A stretch of DNA of 64,000 nucleotides, from positions 275,253 through 339,252 of the forward strand of contig NZ_JACHGN010000002.1 of the NCBI RefSeq assembly GCF_014202315.1, given 5' to 3'. The DNA comes from Thermocatellispora tengchongensis (GTDB taxonomy: Bacteria > Actinomycetota > Actinomycetes > Streptosporangiales > Streptosporangiaceae). The position numbers and the translations under genes were made by a program. Shown here piece after piece: positions 26,245 to 34,979 of the stretch (its first letter is position 1; each line of letters opens with the position of its first letter). A model generated the notes under the pieces. It was not told where the DNA came from, did no database searches, and saw nothing but the letters and a program-made list of their open reading frames with translations.

Positions 26245-27654
26245 TCAGGGGCGGGTGTAGCGGTGCTTGACCCCCGGGGGGAAGTACTCCGGGTCGGCGG
26301 TGGGGCGCAGGTGGACCTCGGGGAGGCGGCGGCCGGCGGGGACGTAGTGGGCGTACTCGCTGTTCAGGCGGGTCAGGTGGGTGAGGATCGAGTGGGCCAG
26401 CGACTCCGCCAGGGCGGGGGAGGGGGAGCGGCCGGGAGCCAGCTCGACCGTGACCCGCAGGCGGCGGTCGCGCGACTCGTCCTCCACGACCTCCATGACG
26501 AACTTGCCCGTCACCGCTCGGTTGACCTCGGGCTGCTCAAGGCCGACCGAGACGTTCTCGGGGTAGACGTTCGCCCCGTAGTACGACACCGCGAACCGGC
26601 CCCGGCCGAAGACGTAGACGAAGGGCAGCGCGGGCGACGGGTCGGGCGGGTGGTGGCCGTGGTCGGCCAGGAAGGCGAGCATGCGGTCGTACGGCACGAC
26701 GCCGCCGTCGTCGGCGATGTGGTAGCGGATCAGGGGGACGCCGTTGTCGCCGGTGAACACCAGGGTGCCGGCCACGGTCTCGAACAGGCGTGAGTTCGGG
26801 TCGTACTGGACCAGGGTGGGCAGGCGGGTGGAGCCGAACAGCTCGCGGGCGGCGTCGGGGCGGGTGGCCAGGAAGCGGCGGACGCCGATGGACAGCGGGG
26901 TCTCGTTGCCGAGCACGCCCGCGTCGGCGGTGCCGTACAGGGAGGCGGTGGCCGTGGCGGGGTCGGCGATGCCGGCGCGCTCGCACACCAGCGTGCGCCA
27001 CTCCTCGCTGAAGACCTCGCCCGCGGTGACCAGCTTGAGGTCGTATTCGGCCCAGGGCACGCCGGCGGCGGCCCCGGCGTCGATCACGTCCTTGAGGAAC
27101 GGCGGGTAGCCGAGCAGCACCACCTGGTCGAAGTACGGGGCCAGCTCGGGGACGACGCGCAGGATCTCGCGCATGTCGTTGCCCGGCGCGACCGAGGTGA
27201 TCGGGTAGCCGCGGTCGGCCAGGTGGCGGCAGCAGGCGAGGGTGAACAGGCCGCCGACCCAGGTGCCGAGCGCGAAGCAGACCACGGCGAGCGTGCGCCG
27301 CCCGCGGGCGCCGAACGCGTCGCGGAAGACCTGCTCGAAGCGGGCCGCGATGGCGTGCTCGTCGGCGGTCGAGCGCGGCCAGAACGACGGCGTGCCGGTC
27401 GAGCCGGAGGAGACGGCGATCATGTCGCCGATCAGGCCGTCGCGGCACAGGTCGGGCAGGGGGTGGCGGCGGGTGTAGGTGTCCTTGGTGGTGAGCGGCA
27501 GCGTGGTGAAGTCGTGAAATGTCGTGATCTTCTGAGGGTCCACGCCGTGCTCCCGCAGGAACGCCCGGTAGGCCGGGACCCTGTGGGCCACCTCGTGGAA
27601 CAGCTCTACCGCCCGCTCCTGCGGGCTCACCGGGTCGGTCACGGGACCGACCAT
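26245..27654 (-). CDS. PaaK-like acyl-adenylate/CoA ligase
   Basis: 469-residue AMP-forming enzyme of the phenylacetate-CoA ligase / coenzyme F390 synthetase group. The ATP-binding loop reads IAVSSGSTGTPSFWPRS, and later blocks LVTAGEVFSEEWR, SLYGTADAGVLG, GVPLIRYHIADDGG and VFGRGRFAVSYYGANVYPENV match this branch in order. The acid it activates cannot be told. The start is set at ATG 27654 (MVGPVTDP) since family homology begins soon after; no strong ribosome site is visible. The repeat-rich leader upstream is unusual. Confidence 0.82.
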   Translation of the reverse strand: MVGPVTDPVSPQERAVELFHEVAHRVPAYRAFLREHGVDPQKITTFHDFTTLPLTTKDTYTRRHPLPDLCRDGLIGDMIAVSSGSTGTPSFWPRSTADEHAIAARFEQVFRDAFGARGRRTLAVVCFALGTWVGGLFTLACCRHLADRGYPITSVAPGNDMREILRVVPELAPYFDQVVLLGYPPFLKDVIDAGAAAGVPWAEYDLKLVTAGEVFSEEWRTLVCERAGIADPATATASLYGTADAGVLGNETPLSIGVRRFLATRPDAARELFGSTRLPTLVQYDPNSRLFETVAGTLVFTGDNGVPLIRYHIADDGGVVPYDRMLAFLADHGHHPPDPSPALPFVYVFGRGRFAVSYYGANVYPENVSVGLEQPEVNRAVTGKFVMEVVEDESRDRRLRVTVELAPGRSPSPALAESLAHSILTHLTRLNSEYAHYVPAGRRLPEVHLRPTADPEYFPPGVKHRYTRP

Positions 27655-27886
27655 AAGGGTCTCGGAGGCCGTTCGGCCACAAGGCCACAAGGGCCACAAG
27701 GGCCATAAGGTCTCGGTCGGGGGTTGGGCCGTGGTCGTGCGGCTTCGGTGGGGGGTGGGGCGTGGTCGTGCGGTCTCGGTCGGGGGGTGGGGCGTGGTCG
27801 TGCGGCTTCGGCCGGGGGCCGGGCATGGCCATGCGGTCTCGGCCGGGCTCCGCCATGGCGTCTCGGCCGCAGGCTGGTGGTGGGCG
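27655..27886. repeat. tandem repeats of alternating 32 and 31 bp
   Basis: From 27709 to about 27860 five head-to-tail units follow one another: GGTCTCGGTC-type units of 32 bp alternate with GGCTTCGGT-type units of 31 bp, most ending GTGGTCGTGC (27709-27740, 27741-27771, 27772-27803, 27804-27834, 27835-27859). So the true period is a 63-bp dimer. Next to them (27675-27709) are 9-bp units of the CCACAAGGG type. No gene is seen; the area lies between two minus-strand genes and includes the leader of the ligase gene. Confidence 0.8.
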
Positions 27887-29035
27887 TCAGTTGCAGTTGC
27901 AGTCGCAGTCGCAGCACTTGCAGCAGCCGTCGTCGCAGCGGCAGCTCCGGCAGCACTTGATCGCGTCGCAGCACACCGTGCAGTCGGGGCAGTCGCCGCA
28001 GTCGCAGACGTCGAAGCGGTCGCGGCAGCGCTTGCCGCGGTCCTCGCTCCAGCGCGGCTGGTACGCCCCGCAGGTGCAGGCCATCAGGCCGTCGCCCAGG
28101 CAGCCGGGCAGGCCGGACGGGCGGGGAGGCAGGGTGCGGCCGGGGTGGTGGCCCGGTGGGGCGTCCTGTGTGGTCTCGGCGAAGGTGCGGTGCACCGCGC
28201 GGGACACCTCGTGGACGAGCAGGGCGTGGGTGAGGCCGGGCCGGGCCAGGTCCAGGTCGCCGATGGCGAGCTTGAGGCCGTGGGCGGCGTCCTCGCACAG
28301 GCGGCGTGCCTCGGCGAGGTCGGTGCCGGTGGCGTCGAGCGGGTTGAACGCGCCGGAGGCCCGGTCGGCGGGCAGGTCCTCCACGGCGTCGATCAGGTGG
28401 GCGAGGCGGCCGAAGAACCGGCCCGCCTCGGTGAGCGCCGGTACGTTGTGCGGCCTGCCGGTCAGCACGCCGGTGTGCGCGAAGACGGCGGCCACCGCCG
28501 TCTCGGTGGGCTCGGTCAGGGCCAGGAGCGGGGAGGCGGGGTTCCCGGCCGCCTCGCGTTCCAGGGCCGGCTGGCGGCTCAGGGCCTCGGTGATCACGGC
28601 GGCGTCGAGCCCCAGTTCGCCGGCGTCCGCGGCGCCCGCCCTGGACCAGCGGCCCGCCAGGGCGCGGGCGGCGCGGGCGACGAGCGGGCGGGCGTACGGG
28701 CCGTCGGCGTCGGCCACGTGGTCACCGAGCTTGCCGGCGGCCAGGATGAGCGAGGCCGCGGCGGCGAGCCTGGCGCCCTCGGCCCGCGCCGGCACGACCT
28801 CGGCGGAGGCGAAGCCGCGCAGCGCGCACGGGCCCGCCTTCCTGCGCCGGTACTCCTGTGGGGCCTGGGCCTCGGTGAGCACCGAGACCAGCAGCCCGTC
28901 GTAGTTGGTGGCGGTACGGGCGGCGTGCCCGTGCCGGTCGCGCAGGGTCAGGCACAGCCCGCACAGGTGAGACAGCCATTGCCGGTGCAACCCGCCGCAC
29001 AGCGTGTGCCGGCATGGCCGGATGATTCCGAACAC
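27887..29035 (-). CDS. DUF5685 family protein with cysteine-rich tail
   Basis: 382 residues. The N-terminal part has the DUF5685 signature: FGIIRPCRHTLCGGLHRQWL, SHLCGLCLTLRDRHG, then ATNYDGLLVSVLTEAQ; Cys8, Cys13, Cys25 and Cys28 look like a metal or cluster site. The middle is helical. The last 70 residues hold 21 cysteines in CC, CxC and CxxC spacing, ending CKCCDCDCNCN, which resembles a metallothionein. Function is unknown. It starts with GTG at 29035, preceded by TAGCCT eight bases earlier, so a leaderless mRNA is likely. It is an isolated minus-strand gene upstream of the PaaK-like ligase; a functional link is not shown. Confidence 0.85.
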   Translation of the reverse strand: MFGIIRPCRHTLCGGLHRQWLSHLCGLCLTLRDRHGHAARTATNYDGLLVSVLTEAQAPQEYRRRKAGPCALRGFASAEVVPARAEGARLAAAASLILAAGKLGDHVADADGPYARPLVARAARALAGRWSRAGAADAGELGLDAAVITEALSRQPALEREAAGNPASPLLALTEPTETAVAAVFAHTGVLTGRPHNVPALTEAGRFFGRLAHLIDAVEDLPADRASGAFNPLDATGTDLAEARRLCEDAAHGLKLAIGDLDLARPGLTHALLVHEVSRAVHRTFAETTQDAPPGHHPGRTLPPRPSGLPGCLGDGLMACTCGAYQPRWSEDRGKRCRDRFDVCDCGDCPDCTVCCDAIKCCRSCRCDDGCCKCCDCDCNCN

Positions 29036-29164
29036 GAGGACAGAGGCTAGGGCGGGCCGCTTGCGAACGGCTTGCGGCCCGGCCTCGGACCCGCTGCGGA
29101 GGACGGTTCGGAGGCGATCGCAGCACCCCGCCGAGGGTGAGGCCGCCGGGCACGGGGGTGGCGG

Positions 29165-30832
29165 TCAGGGGCAGCGGGTGCCGTCGGCCGGGACCTTGCC
29201 CTGGAGCAGGAAGTCGTCCACCGCCTTGACCACGCACGGGTCGCCGGTGTCGTAGGAGCCGTGGCCCTCGCCGTGCAGCGTGACCAGCCGCGCGTTGCCG
29301 AGCTCCCTGGCCAGCGCGGGCGCCCACGCGTACGGGGTGGCCGGGTCGCCGGTGTTGCCGAGCACCACGATCGGCGCCGAGCCGGGCGCGCTGACCTCCT
29401 TGGCCTCGTCGTCGCCGGGGAAGGGCCAGCCGGTGCACTGCATCAGGTTCCAGGCCAGCAACGGCCCGAAGACGGCCGAGGCGCGGCGGAAGCGGGGCAG
29501 TGCGGCCTCCACGTCGGAGACGGTGTAGCGCTCGGTGGTGTCGTCGCACTTGATGGCGGTGTTGGCGGCGTTGAGGTTGGTGTAGGTGCCGTCCTCGCGG
29601 CGGCCGTTCTGGGCGTCGGCGAGGCTGAGCAGCACGGTGCCGTCGCCCTCGTACGCCATGGTCAGGCCCTGGCTGAGCACGGGCCACAGTTGCTTGGAGT
29701 ACAGCGCGGTGGCCACGCCGCTGACGCCGAGGGTCTGGCTCAGCGGGCGGCCCTGGCTGGTCCGGATCGGCTTGGCGTCGAGCCCTTCGAGGAAGGCGCG
29801 GATGTCGGAGATGATCGCCTCGGCGCTCTTGTCGCCCTTGCTGGGCGGGCAGTCGGTGGCGCCGCGCTTGGCGCACGCCTCGGCGTAGCTGCGCAGCGCC
29901 CGCTCGAAGCCGGCCGCCTGCTGGAGATTGAGGTCCCTGGTGGAGATCTTGGTGTCCACGGCGCCGTCGAGCACGATGCGGCCGGTGCTGCGGGGGAACT
30001 GGTGCGCGTACACGCCGCCGAGCCAGGTGCCGTAGGAGATGCCGAAGTAGTTGAGCTTGTCGTCGCCGAGCGCGGTGCGCAGCAGCTCCATGTCGCGGGC
30101 CGCGTTCACGGTGCCGACGTGGCCGAGCACCTTGCCGGAGCGGGCCTGGCAGGCCCGTACGTACGCCCGTTGCTCCGCCTCGAACATGCCGACCTCGGCC
30201 GCGTCGTCGGGGGAGGAGTCGGACTGCATCGAGGCGTCCATCTGCCGGTCGTCCAGGCACTCGACCGGCGCGCTGGCGCCCACCCCGCGCGGGTCGAAGG
30301 AGACCAGGTCGTAGCGGGTGTTCAGGGTGCGCCACTGGCCGAGGGTCTGCTTGAGGATGTCCACGCCGGACGCGCCGGGGCCGCCGAAGTTGAACAGCAG
30401 CGATCCGATGCGGGGGCCGGGGCCGGTGGCCCTGGCCCGGATCACGGCGATGCCGATCGTGCCGGCCCCGGGGTCGTCGTAGTCGAGCGGGACGCGCATC
30501 GTGGCGCACTCCAGGGCGGCCGGCTGGGCGCCGGTGGTCGTGGGGGCGGGCTGTGCGGGGGATGTGGTCGTGGGAGAGGTCGTGGCGGGGGAGGTGGTCG
30601 CGGGGGCGCGCTCGGCGGGGGAGGTGGTCGCGGCGTCGCAGGGGCCCCAGGCGAGCGGGGCGGGCTGGAAGGAGACCCCGGCCACCACGGCGCCGCCGGG
30701 CAGGTCGCGGCCGGTGCGCAGCCCGGTCTCGCCGTCGTCGCCCTCGCACCCGGCCGCCGAGGTGAGCAGGGCGCAGACCCCCGCCCCGGCCGCCACGACA
30801 CGCCGCGCCGCCATCACTCGCACCACCATCAT
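29165..30832 (-). CDS. secreted alpha/beta-hydrolase lipoprotein, tripeptidyl aminopeptidase type
   Basis: 555 residues. A lipoprotein signal ends in LLTSAAGC (lipid-modified Cys29). A Thr/Ser/Pro linker with ATTSPATTSPTTTSP repeats (about 68-100) precedes an alpha/beta-hydrolase domain of the Streptomyces SlpD/SlpE and tripeptidyl aminopeptidase family: oxyanion FNFGGPGASG, nucleophile Ser266 in GISYGTWLGG, Asp in GNTGDPATPY, His in LHGEGHGSYD, and the C-terminal TAP-like domain. It should release short peptides from extracellular proteins at the cell surface. A run of GGGG lies just before ATG 30832; nearby in-frame starts (30814) cannot be excluded. Confidence 0.88.
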   Translation of the reverse strand: MMVVRVMAARRVVAAGAGVCALLTSAAGCEGDDGETGLRTGRDLPGGAVVAGVSFQPAPLAWGPCDAATTSPAERAPATTSPATTSPTTTSPAQPAPTTTGAQPAALECATMRVPLDYDDPGAGTIGIAVIRARATGPGPRIGSLLFNFGGPGASGVDILKQTLGQWRTLNTRYDLVSFDPRGVGASAPVECLDDRQMDASMQSDSSPDDAAEVGMFEAEQRAYVRACQARSGKVLGHVGTVNAARDMELLRTALGDDKLNYFGISYGTWLGGVYAHQFPRSTGRIVLDGAVDTKISTRDLNLQQAAGFERALRSYAEACAKRGATDCPPSKGDKSAEAIISDIRAFLEGLDAKPIRTSQGRPLSQTLGVSGVATALYSKQLWPVLSQGLTMAYEGDGTVLLSLADAQNGRREDGTYTNLNAANTAIKCDDTTERYTVSDVEAALPRFRRASAVFGPLLAWNLMQCTGWPFPGDDEAKEVSAPGSAPIVVLGNTGDPATPYAWAPALARELGNARLVTLHGEGHGSYDTGDPCVVKAVDDFLLQGKVPADGTRCP

Positions 30833-30957
30833 CCCCCTGCGCTGTTGTCACTGTGGGGGATCGCTCAACTCTATCCCGTAATCGCCGCCACCCGGCGCAG
30901 GGTGCTTGAGCCATGCCGATCCGCGTGTCAGTGTGGGGCATACCCACCCACGCAGAG

Positions 30958-31007
30958 GCATGTAAATGCACGCATAAGCACGTAAAAGCATGTGAAGGCC
31001 CGCGAAT
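30958..31007. repeat. 10-bp tandem iterons upstream of the methyltransferase gene
   Basis: Five consecutive 10-bp units: GCATGTAAAT, GCACGCATAA, GCACGTAAAA, GCATGTGAAG, GCCCGCGAAT. The spacing puts each unit on the same face of the helix. The segment is much richer in A and T than the surroundings and ends 16 bp before the methyltransferase start, as expected for a promoter or cooperative protein-binding array. Confidence 0.65.
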
Positions 31008-31023
31008 CCAGGCAGGGGTAGTC

Positions 31024-32109
31024 ATGGTGTCGGCCAAACGGATCATCGCGCGCGCTGTCTTCGGCCACAGGTACGACCGCGTCCCATGGGGGCAGCGGGT
31101 CTACGTCCGGCCCGGGGAACGGTACGCCAGGGAGGCTCAGTGGTGGCTGCGGCTGCGCAGGGCACCGGTGCTGTCCCTGGAGGAGTATCAGGCCAGGGTG
31201 CCCCTGGGCGAGATCGAGGAGTTCATAAGCTGCCACCTGTGCGGCGAGTCGCGGCAGCAGCCGCTGTTCCGGCCGGCCGCGCAGAAGGACAACGGCAAGA
31301 CGCGGTGGTCCTACCGCGTCGTACGCTGCCCGTCCTGCGGCTTCCTCTACCGCAACCCCAACGTGCGCCCCGAGCGGCTGGGCGACCTGTACGCCACCAA
31401 CTACAGCGGCTTCCTCACCGGCTCCTACGCGCAGAACCGGCAGCGGCGCTACCGGCTGACCATGTCGGCGTTCTCGCCGGTCTTCGACGACGGCACCGGC
31501 CGGCGCCTGCTCGACTTCGGCTGCGGCGCCGGGCTGTTCCTGGAACTGGCCGAGCAGCGCGGCTTCGACGCCTGCGGCGTGGACCTCTCGCCCGACTCCG
31601 TCGCCGAGGCCAACCGGCGGCTGACCAAGGCCCGCGCCTACTTCGGCGCGCCCGAGGACGTCGAGGAGGTCGCCCGGGGCGGCTTCGACGCGATCACCCT
31701 GTGGTCGGTGCTGGCCCACCTGCCGCGCCCGCTGGACGACTTCACCCGCTTCCGCGGGCTGCTCGGGCCGGGCGGGGTGCTGCTGATCCTGACCGTGAAC
31801 GCCGGCTCGCTGCTGCTGAAGGCGTACGGCTCGGCGTGGAGCGGGTTCACCAAGAACCACCTGATGTTCTACTCCGCCAAGACCCTGCCGGTCCTGCTGC
31901 GCCGCACCGGGTTCGCCGGGGTCGCGTTCGCGCCGTTCTTCGGCGACACGGTGGAGGAGGGCACGACCCGGCTCTCGCCCGCGTACGCCCGCCGCCTGCG
32001 CCGCACCGTCATCGCCAGCGACGGCGGCAACATGATGCGCGCCCTGGCCTTCGCCGACGAGGAGGCCATCGCCCGCTGGGGCTCCGGCCTGGCCGTCCAG
32101 CGCCTCTGA
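31024..32109 (+). CDS. SAM-dependent methyltransferase with N-terminal zinc ribbon
   Basis: 361 residues. After a basic start, a zinc ribbon is formed by SCHLCGES (Cys70, Cys73) and RCPSCGFLYRNP (Cys102, Cys105). The class I methyltransferase core follows: motif I LLDFGCGAGLF (162-172), acidic DACGVDLSPDSV, then DAITLWSVLAHLPRPLDD and GPGGVLLILT. This two-part layout (zinc ribbon plus Methyltransf_23) is known from sugar and small-molecule methyltransferases. ATG at 31024 follows AGGCAGGGG. Substrate unknown; no biosynthetic cluster surrounds it. The 10-bp iterons upstream may regulate it. Confidence 0.85.
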   Translation: MVSAKRIIARAVFGHRYDRVPWGQRVYVRPGERYAREAQWWLRLRRAPVLSLEEYQARVPLGEIEEFISCHLCGESRQQPLFRPAAQKDNGKTRWSYRVVRCPSCGFLYRNPNVRPERLGDLYATNYSGFLTGSYAQNRQRRYRLTMSAFSPVFDDGTGRRLLDFGCGAGLFLELAEQRGFDACGVDLSPDSVAEANRRLTKARAYFGAPEDVEEVARGGFDAITLWSVLAHLPRPLDDFTRFRGLLGPGGVLLILTVNAGSLLLKAYGSAWSGFTKNHLMFYSAKTLPVLLRRTGFAGVAFAPFFGDTVEEGTTRLSPAYARRLRRTVIASDGGNMMRALAFADEEAIARWGSGLAVQRL

Positions 32110-32252
32110 ACCGCCCGTCGCACCCCTTCGGCGCGCCCCCGGAGCCGCGTGTCCCCCGGAAAGCCGTCTGGCGCCGGATCGCGCCGGAATATGGGCTGGC
32201 TTACGGCCTGCCGTGTTCCGCGCGTAAGGTGATCGACGGGGTGGGGAGCGAC

Positions 32253-33194
32253 ATGCACACATGGCGACTGGAATGGGCGGCCTGGCAGCGGATCACTCCC
32301 GCCGTGCTGCGCGAGCGGCTGGCGCTGGGGGCCGATCCCGACGCCCGGCTGCACGCGCTGGGCAACACGCCGCTGTTCGAGGTGCTCGCCCGCGACGGCG
32401 CGGCCGAGATGATCGACGCGCTCGCGGCGGCCGGAGCCACGATCGACGTGCTGAACCTGACCGGCCAGACCCCGCTGTGGGAGGCGGTGCGCATCGGGCG
32501 GCGCGATTCGGTGCGGGCGCTGCTGCGCGCCGGGGCCGACCCGTGGCGCCCGCTGTTCGCCCAGTGGTCGCCGGGCCTGCTCGGCATGTGCGGCCCGCTG
32601 GCCGACCTGTTCGAGGACCTGCCGGGCGCGCCGCGGCTCGGCCCGAACCTGCGCGAGATGCTGGAGTACGCCGACATCCTCATCGAGTCCTACGCGTCCT
32701 GGCAGGGGCACCGGGCGGTCGGCTTCGTCGCGGGCGTGGCCGAGGAGGACGTGCTGAGCCGGCTCGGCGCGCTGCGGGGCGAGCGGGCCGGGGAGGAGCC
32801 GGCGGGGCCGGGCTACGAGGCCGTCCACGTGGCCACCTCGCCGTACGGCGGGGTGGTGCTGCACCAGGACGACGGCGCGGCGCTGGTGGTGGAGCGCTGC
32901 TGCCGGGCCCTGACCACCCCCACCGGGCTGCTGGCCAGCGTGTCCGCCGGACCGGGCGGAGGGACGTACGTGCACGTGTGGCGCGACGGGCGGCGGGTGC
33001 GGCACGTCGAGCCCGGCCAGGAGCCCGGGGCCGAGGGCCCGATCGAGGAGTGGCTGTGCCACTTCGGCGACCTGAGCGGCGACTACGGCCGCATGGAGCG
33101 GGCCCTGGCCTACATGTCCATGATCACCGGCGTGGCCGCCGAGGAGCGCTGGACCCGCGAGGCCCCGCACCACCGGGTGCTGGTGCCCCGCTAG
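32253..33194 (+). CDS. ankyrin-repeat-like protein
   Basis: 313 residues. The first third has ankyrin-type helical pairs: LRERLALGADPDARLHALGN, TPLFEVLARDGAAEMIDALA, then TPLWEAVRIGRRDSVRALLR followed by AGADP. The rest (about 110-313) has no family I recognise and includes an aromatic/Gly segment with DILIESYASWQGH. It is probably a cytoplasmic binding or scaffold protein. ATG at 32253 follows GGGGAG. Its stop shares the tetranucleotide CTAG with the stop of the convergent regulator gene. Confidence 0.75.
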   Translation: MHTWRLEWAAWQRITPAVLRERLALGADPDARLHALGNTPLFEVLARDGAAEMIDALAAAGATIDVLNLTGQTPLWEAVRIGRRDSVRALLRAGADPWRPLFAQWSPGLLGMCGPLADLFEDLPGAPRLGPNLREMLEYADILIESYASWQGHRAVGFVAGVAEEDVLSRLGALRGERAGEEPAGPGYEAVHVATSPYGGVVLHQDDGAALVVERCCRALTTPTGLLASVSAGPGGGTYVHVWRDGRRVRHVEPGQEPGAEGPIEEWLCHFGDLSGDYGRMERALAYMSMITGVAAEERWTREAPHHRVLVPR

Positions 33195-34072
33195 ACCCGT
33201 ACGGCCGAGACCCCGGGGGCGACGCCGATGGCGGGCGTGCCCGGTGGCGGCGGGTCCAGAGCGGCGAGCGCGCGAATGGGATCGCGCTCGGGGGCGCCGT
33301 CCAGCGAGGTGTACATGACCACCCGCTGGTCGCGATCGGGCACCAGGAGCACCTGGCAGTTGACCCAGACCGTGCCGATCGAGGGGTGGTGGAACCTCTT
33401 GCGCTGGTCGCGGCGGATCTCGACGTCGTGGCGGGCCCACAGCGCCGCGAACTCCGGGCTGCACGCGGTCATCTCGGCGACCAGCGCCTGGATCTCGGGG
33501 TCGTGGGGGTAGCGCCCGGCGGCGACGCGCAGGTCGGCGACGGCGCCGCGGGCGAAGCGGCCCTGCTCCTCGTCGTCCAGGTACTCGCGGATCTCGGGTG
33601 AGGTGAAGCACCAGCGGATCACGTTGAGCCGGTCCGGCGGCATGGAGCCGAGGTCGCCCGTGATCAGGCGCGTCATGCGGTTCCAGGCGAGGATGTCGTA
33701 CTTGGCGTCCATCACGTACGCCGGGATGTGCCCGAGCGCCTCCAGCATCTCCAGGATGCCGGACGGCACCTCGCGGCAGGGCGCGCCGTCGGGCGAGGGC
33801 CCCTCGCCGAGCAGGTGGAACAGGTGGGCCCGCTCGTCGGCGGTCAGCATCAGCGCGCGGGCCAGCGCGTTGAGCACCTGGCGCGAGGGGCGCGGCCCCC
33901 GCCCCTGCTCCAGCCGGATGTAGTAGTCCACCGACATCCCGGCGAGCTGGGCGACCTCCTGGCGGCGCAGGCCCGGCGTGCGCCGCCGCCCGGTGTCGGG
34001 CAGCCCGGCCTCGCGCGGCCCGATCCTGGCCCTGCGGGTGCGGAGGAAGTCGGCGAGCTGGCTCCTGTCCAT
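33191..34072 (-). CDS. XRE-type regulator with MmyB-like ligand domain
   Basis: 293 residues. The helix-turn-helix (about 32-75) contains RRTPGLRRQEVAQLAGMSVD and YYIRLEQGRGPRPS. The C-terminal domain, with YDILAWNRMTRLITGD, RWCFTSPEIREYLDDEEQ and KRFHHPSIGTV, matches the MmyB-like ligand-binding fold, thought to bind fatty-acid-like molecules. It is divergent from a short-chain dehydrogenase gene, the usual partner of this regulator class in actinobacteria, so it probably controls that gene. The 114-bp gap between them would hold both promoters; no clear operator was found. Confidence 0.9.
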   Translation of the reverse strand: MDRSQLADFLRTRRARIGPREAGLPDTGRRRTPGLRRQEVAQLAGMSVDYYIRLEQGRGPRPSRQVLNALARALMLTADERAHLFHLLGEGPSPDGAPCREVPSGILEMLEALGHIPAYVMDAKYDILAWNRMTRLITGDLGSMPPDRLNVIRWCFTSPEIREYLDDEEQGRFARGAVADLRVAAGRYPHDPEIQALVAEMTACSPEFAALWARHDVEIRRDQRKRFHHPSIGTVWVNCQVLLVPDRDQRVVMYTSLDGAPERDPIRALAALDPPPPGTPAIGVAPGVSAVRV

Positions 34073-34186
34073 GCCGTACACGCTAACCGCGGCCCCGTGC
34101 CGGGGGTACGGCCGAGGGTGGTATCGCCGATCCCAGCCTGCGGCGGTCTCTCCCGCCCGCGCCGGCCCGGCCGCATCGTGATCCTC

Positions 34187-34891
34187 ATGATTGCTCTGAT
34201 AACCGGTGCGAACAAGGGAATCGGCCACGAGATCGCCCGCCTGCTCGGCGAGCGCGGGGTGACGCCGATCGTCGGGGCGCGGGACGAGAAGCGCGGCCGG
34301 GAGGCCGCCGACCGGCTCGGCGCCCCGTACGTGCGGCTGGACGTGACCGACGCCGCGTCGGTCGCGGCGGCGGCCAAGCAGATCGAGGAGGAGCACGGCC
34401 GGCTGGACATCCTGGTGAACAACGCCGGGATCATCGTCCACGGGGAGGACTCCAGGCCCAGCGCCACCCCGCTGGAGGCGGTGCGGCGGACGTACGAGGT
34501 GAACGTGTTCGGCGTGATCACGGTGACGAACGCGATGCTCCCGCTGCTGCGCCGGGCCCCGGCGGCGCGGATCGTGAACATGAGCAGCGAGCTGGGCTCG
34601 CTGACGCTGACCACGAACCCGGACACGCCGTGGTACGACTACGTCGAGCTCGGCTACAACTCCTCCAAGGCCGCGCTGAACATGGTCACGGTGTCCTACG
34701 CCAAGGAGCTGCGCGACACCCCGATCAAGGTGAACGCGGCCAACCCGGGCTACTGCGCGACCGACCTGAACGCGCACCAGGGGTTCCGCACCGCCGAGCA
34801 GGGCGCCGCGATAGCGGTCGAGCTGGCCCTGCTCGGCGATGACGGTCCCAGCGGCGCCTTCCTTCAGGACGAAGGGCCGCTGCCCTGGTGA
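34187..34891 (+). CDS. short-chain dehydrogenase/reductase
   Basis: 234-residue NAD(P)-dependent oxidoreductase of the classical SDR family. The cofactor loop TGANKGIG is followed by NNAG, the Ser of NMSSELGS and the catalytic YNSSKAALN (Tyr, Lys), then NPGYCATDLN. The TGANKGIGHEIARLL start resembles carbonyl-reductase-like SDRs. The ATG has no strong ribosome site. It is divergent from the MmyB-like regulator. Its end runs into stop-spanning tandem repeats. Confidence 0.92.
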   Translation: MIALITGANKGIGHEIARLLGERGVTPIVGARDEKRGREAADRLGAPYVRLDVTDAASVAAAAKQIEEEHGRLDILVNNAGIIVHGEDSRPSATPLEAVRRTYEVNVFGVITVTNAMLPLLRRAPAARIVNMSSELGSLTLTTNPDTPWYDYVELGYNSSKAALNMVTVSYAKELRDTPIKVNAANPGYCATDLNAHQGFRTAEQGAAIAVELALLGDDGPSGAFLQDEGPLPW

Positions 34892-34948
34892 GACGGCATG
34901 GTGAGACGGGCCTGGTGAGAAATGGTGAGACGGGCATGGCGAGACAGA
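34884..34948. repeat. TGGTGAGAC tandem repeats spanning the SDR stop codon
   Basis: TGGTGAGA or a near copy starts at 34886, 34899, 34913, 34923 and 34937 (last as TGGCGAGA). The first copy includes the TGA stop of the SDR gene. Spacing is irregular (10-14 bp). Confidence 0.75.
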
Positions 34949-34955
34949 CGTGTGA

Positions 34956-34975
34956 GCGGCCGGTGGCCCGGCCGC
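34956..34975. terminator. bidirectional terminator hairpin
   Basis: GCGGCCGG (34956-34963) and CCGGCCGC (34968-34975) form a perfect 8-bp stem around a TGGC loop between the convergent SDR and VIT-like genes. No U tract. Confidence 0.6.
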
Positions 34976-34979
34976 CCGG

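Noticed and set aside
27709..27860. Possible CRISPR in the 31/32-bp repeats
   Set aside because: Units are head-to-tail without spacers.
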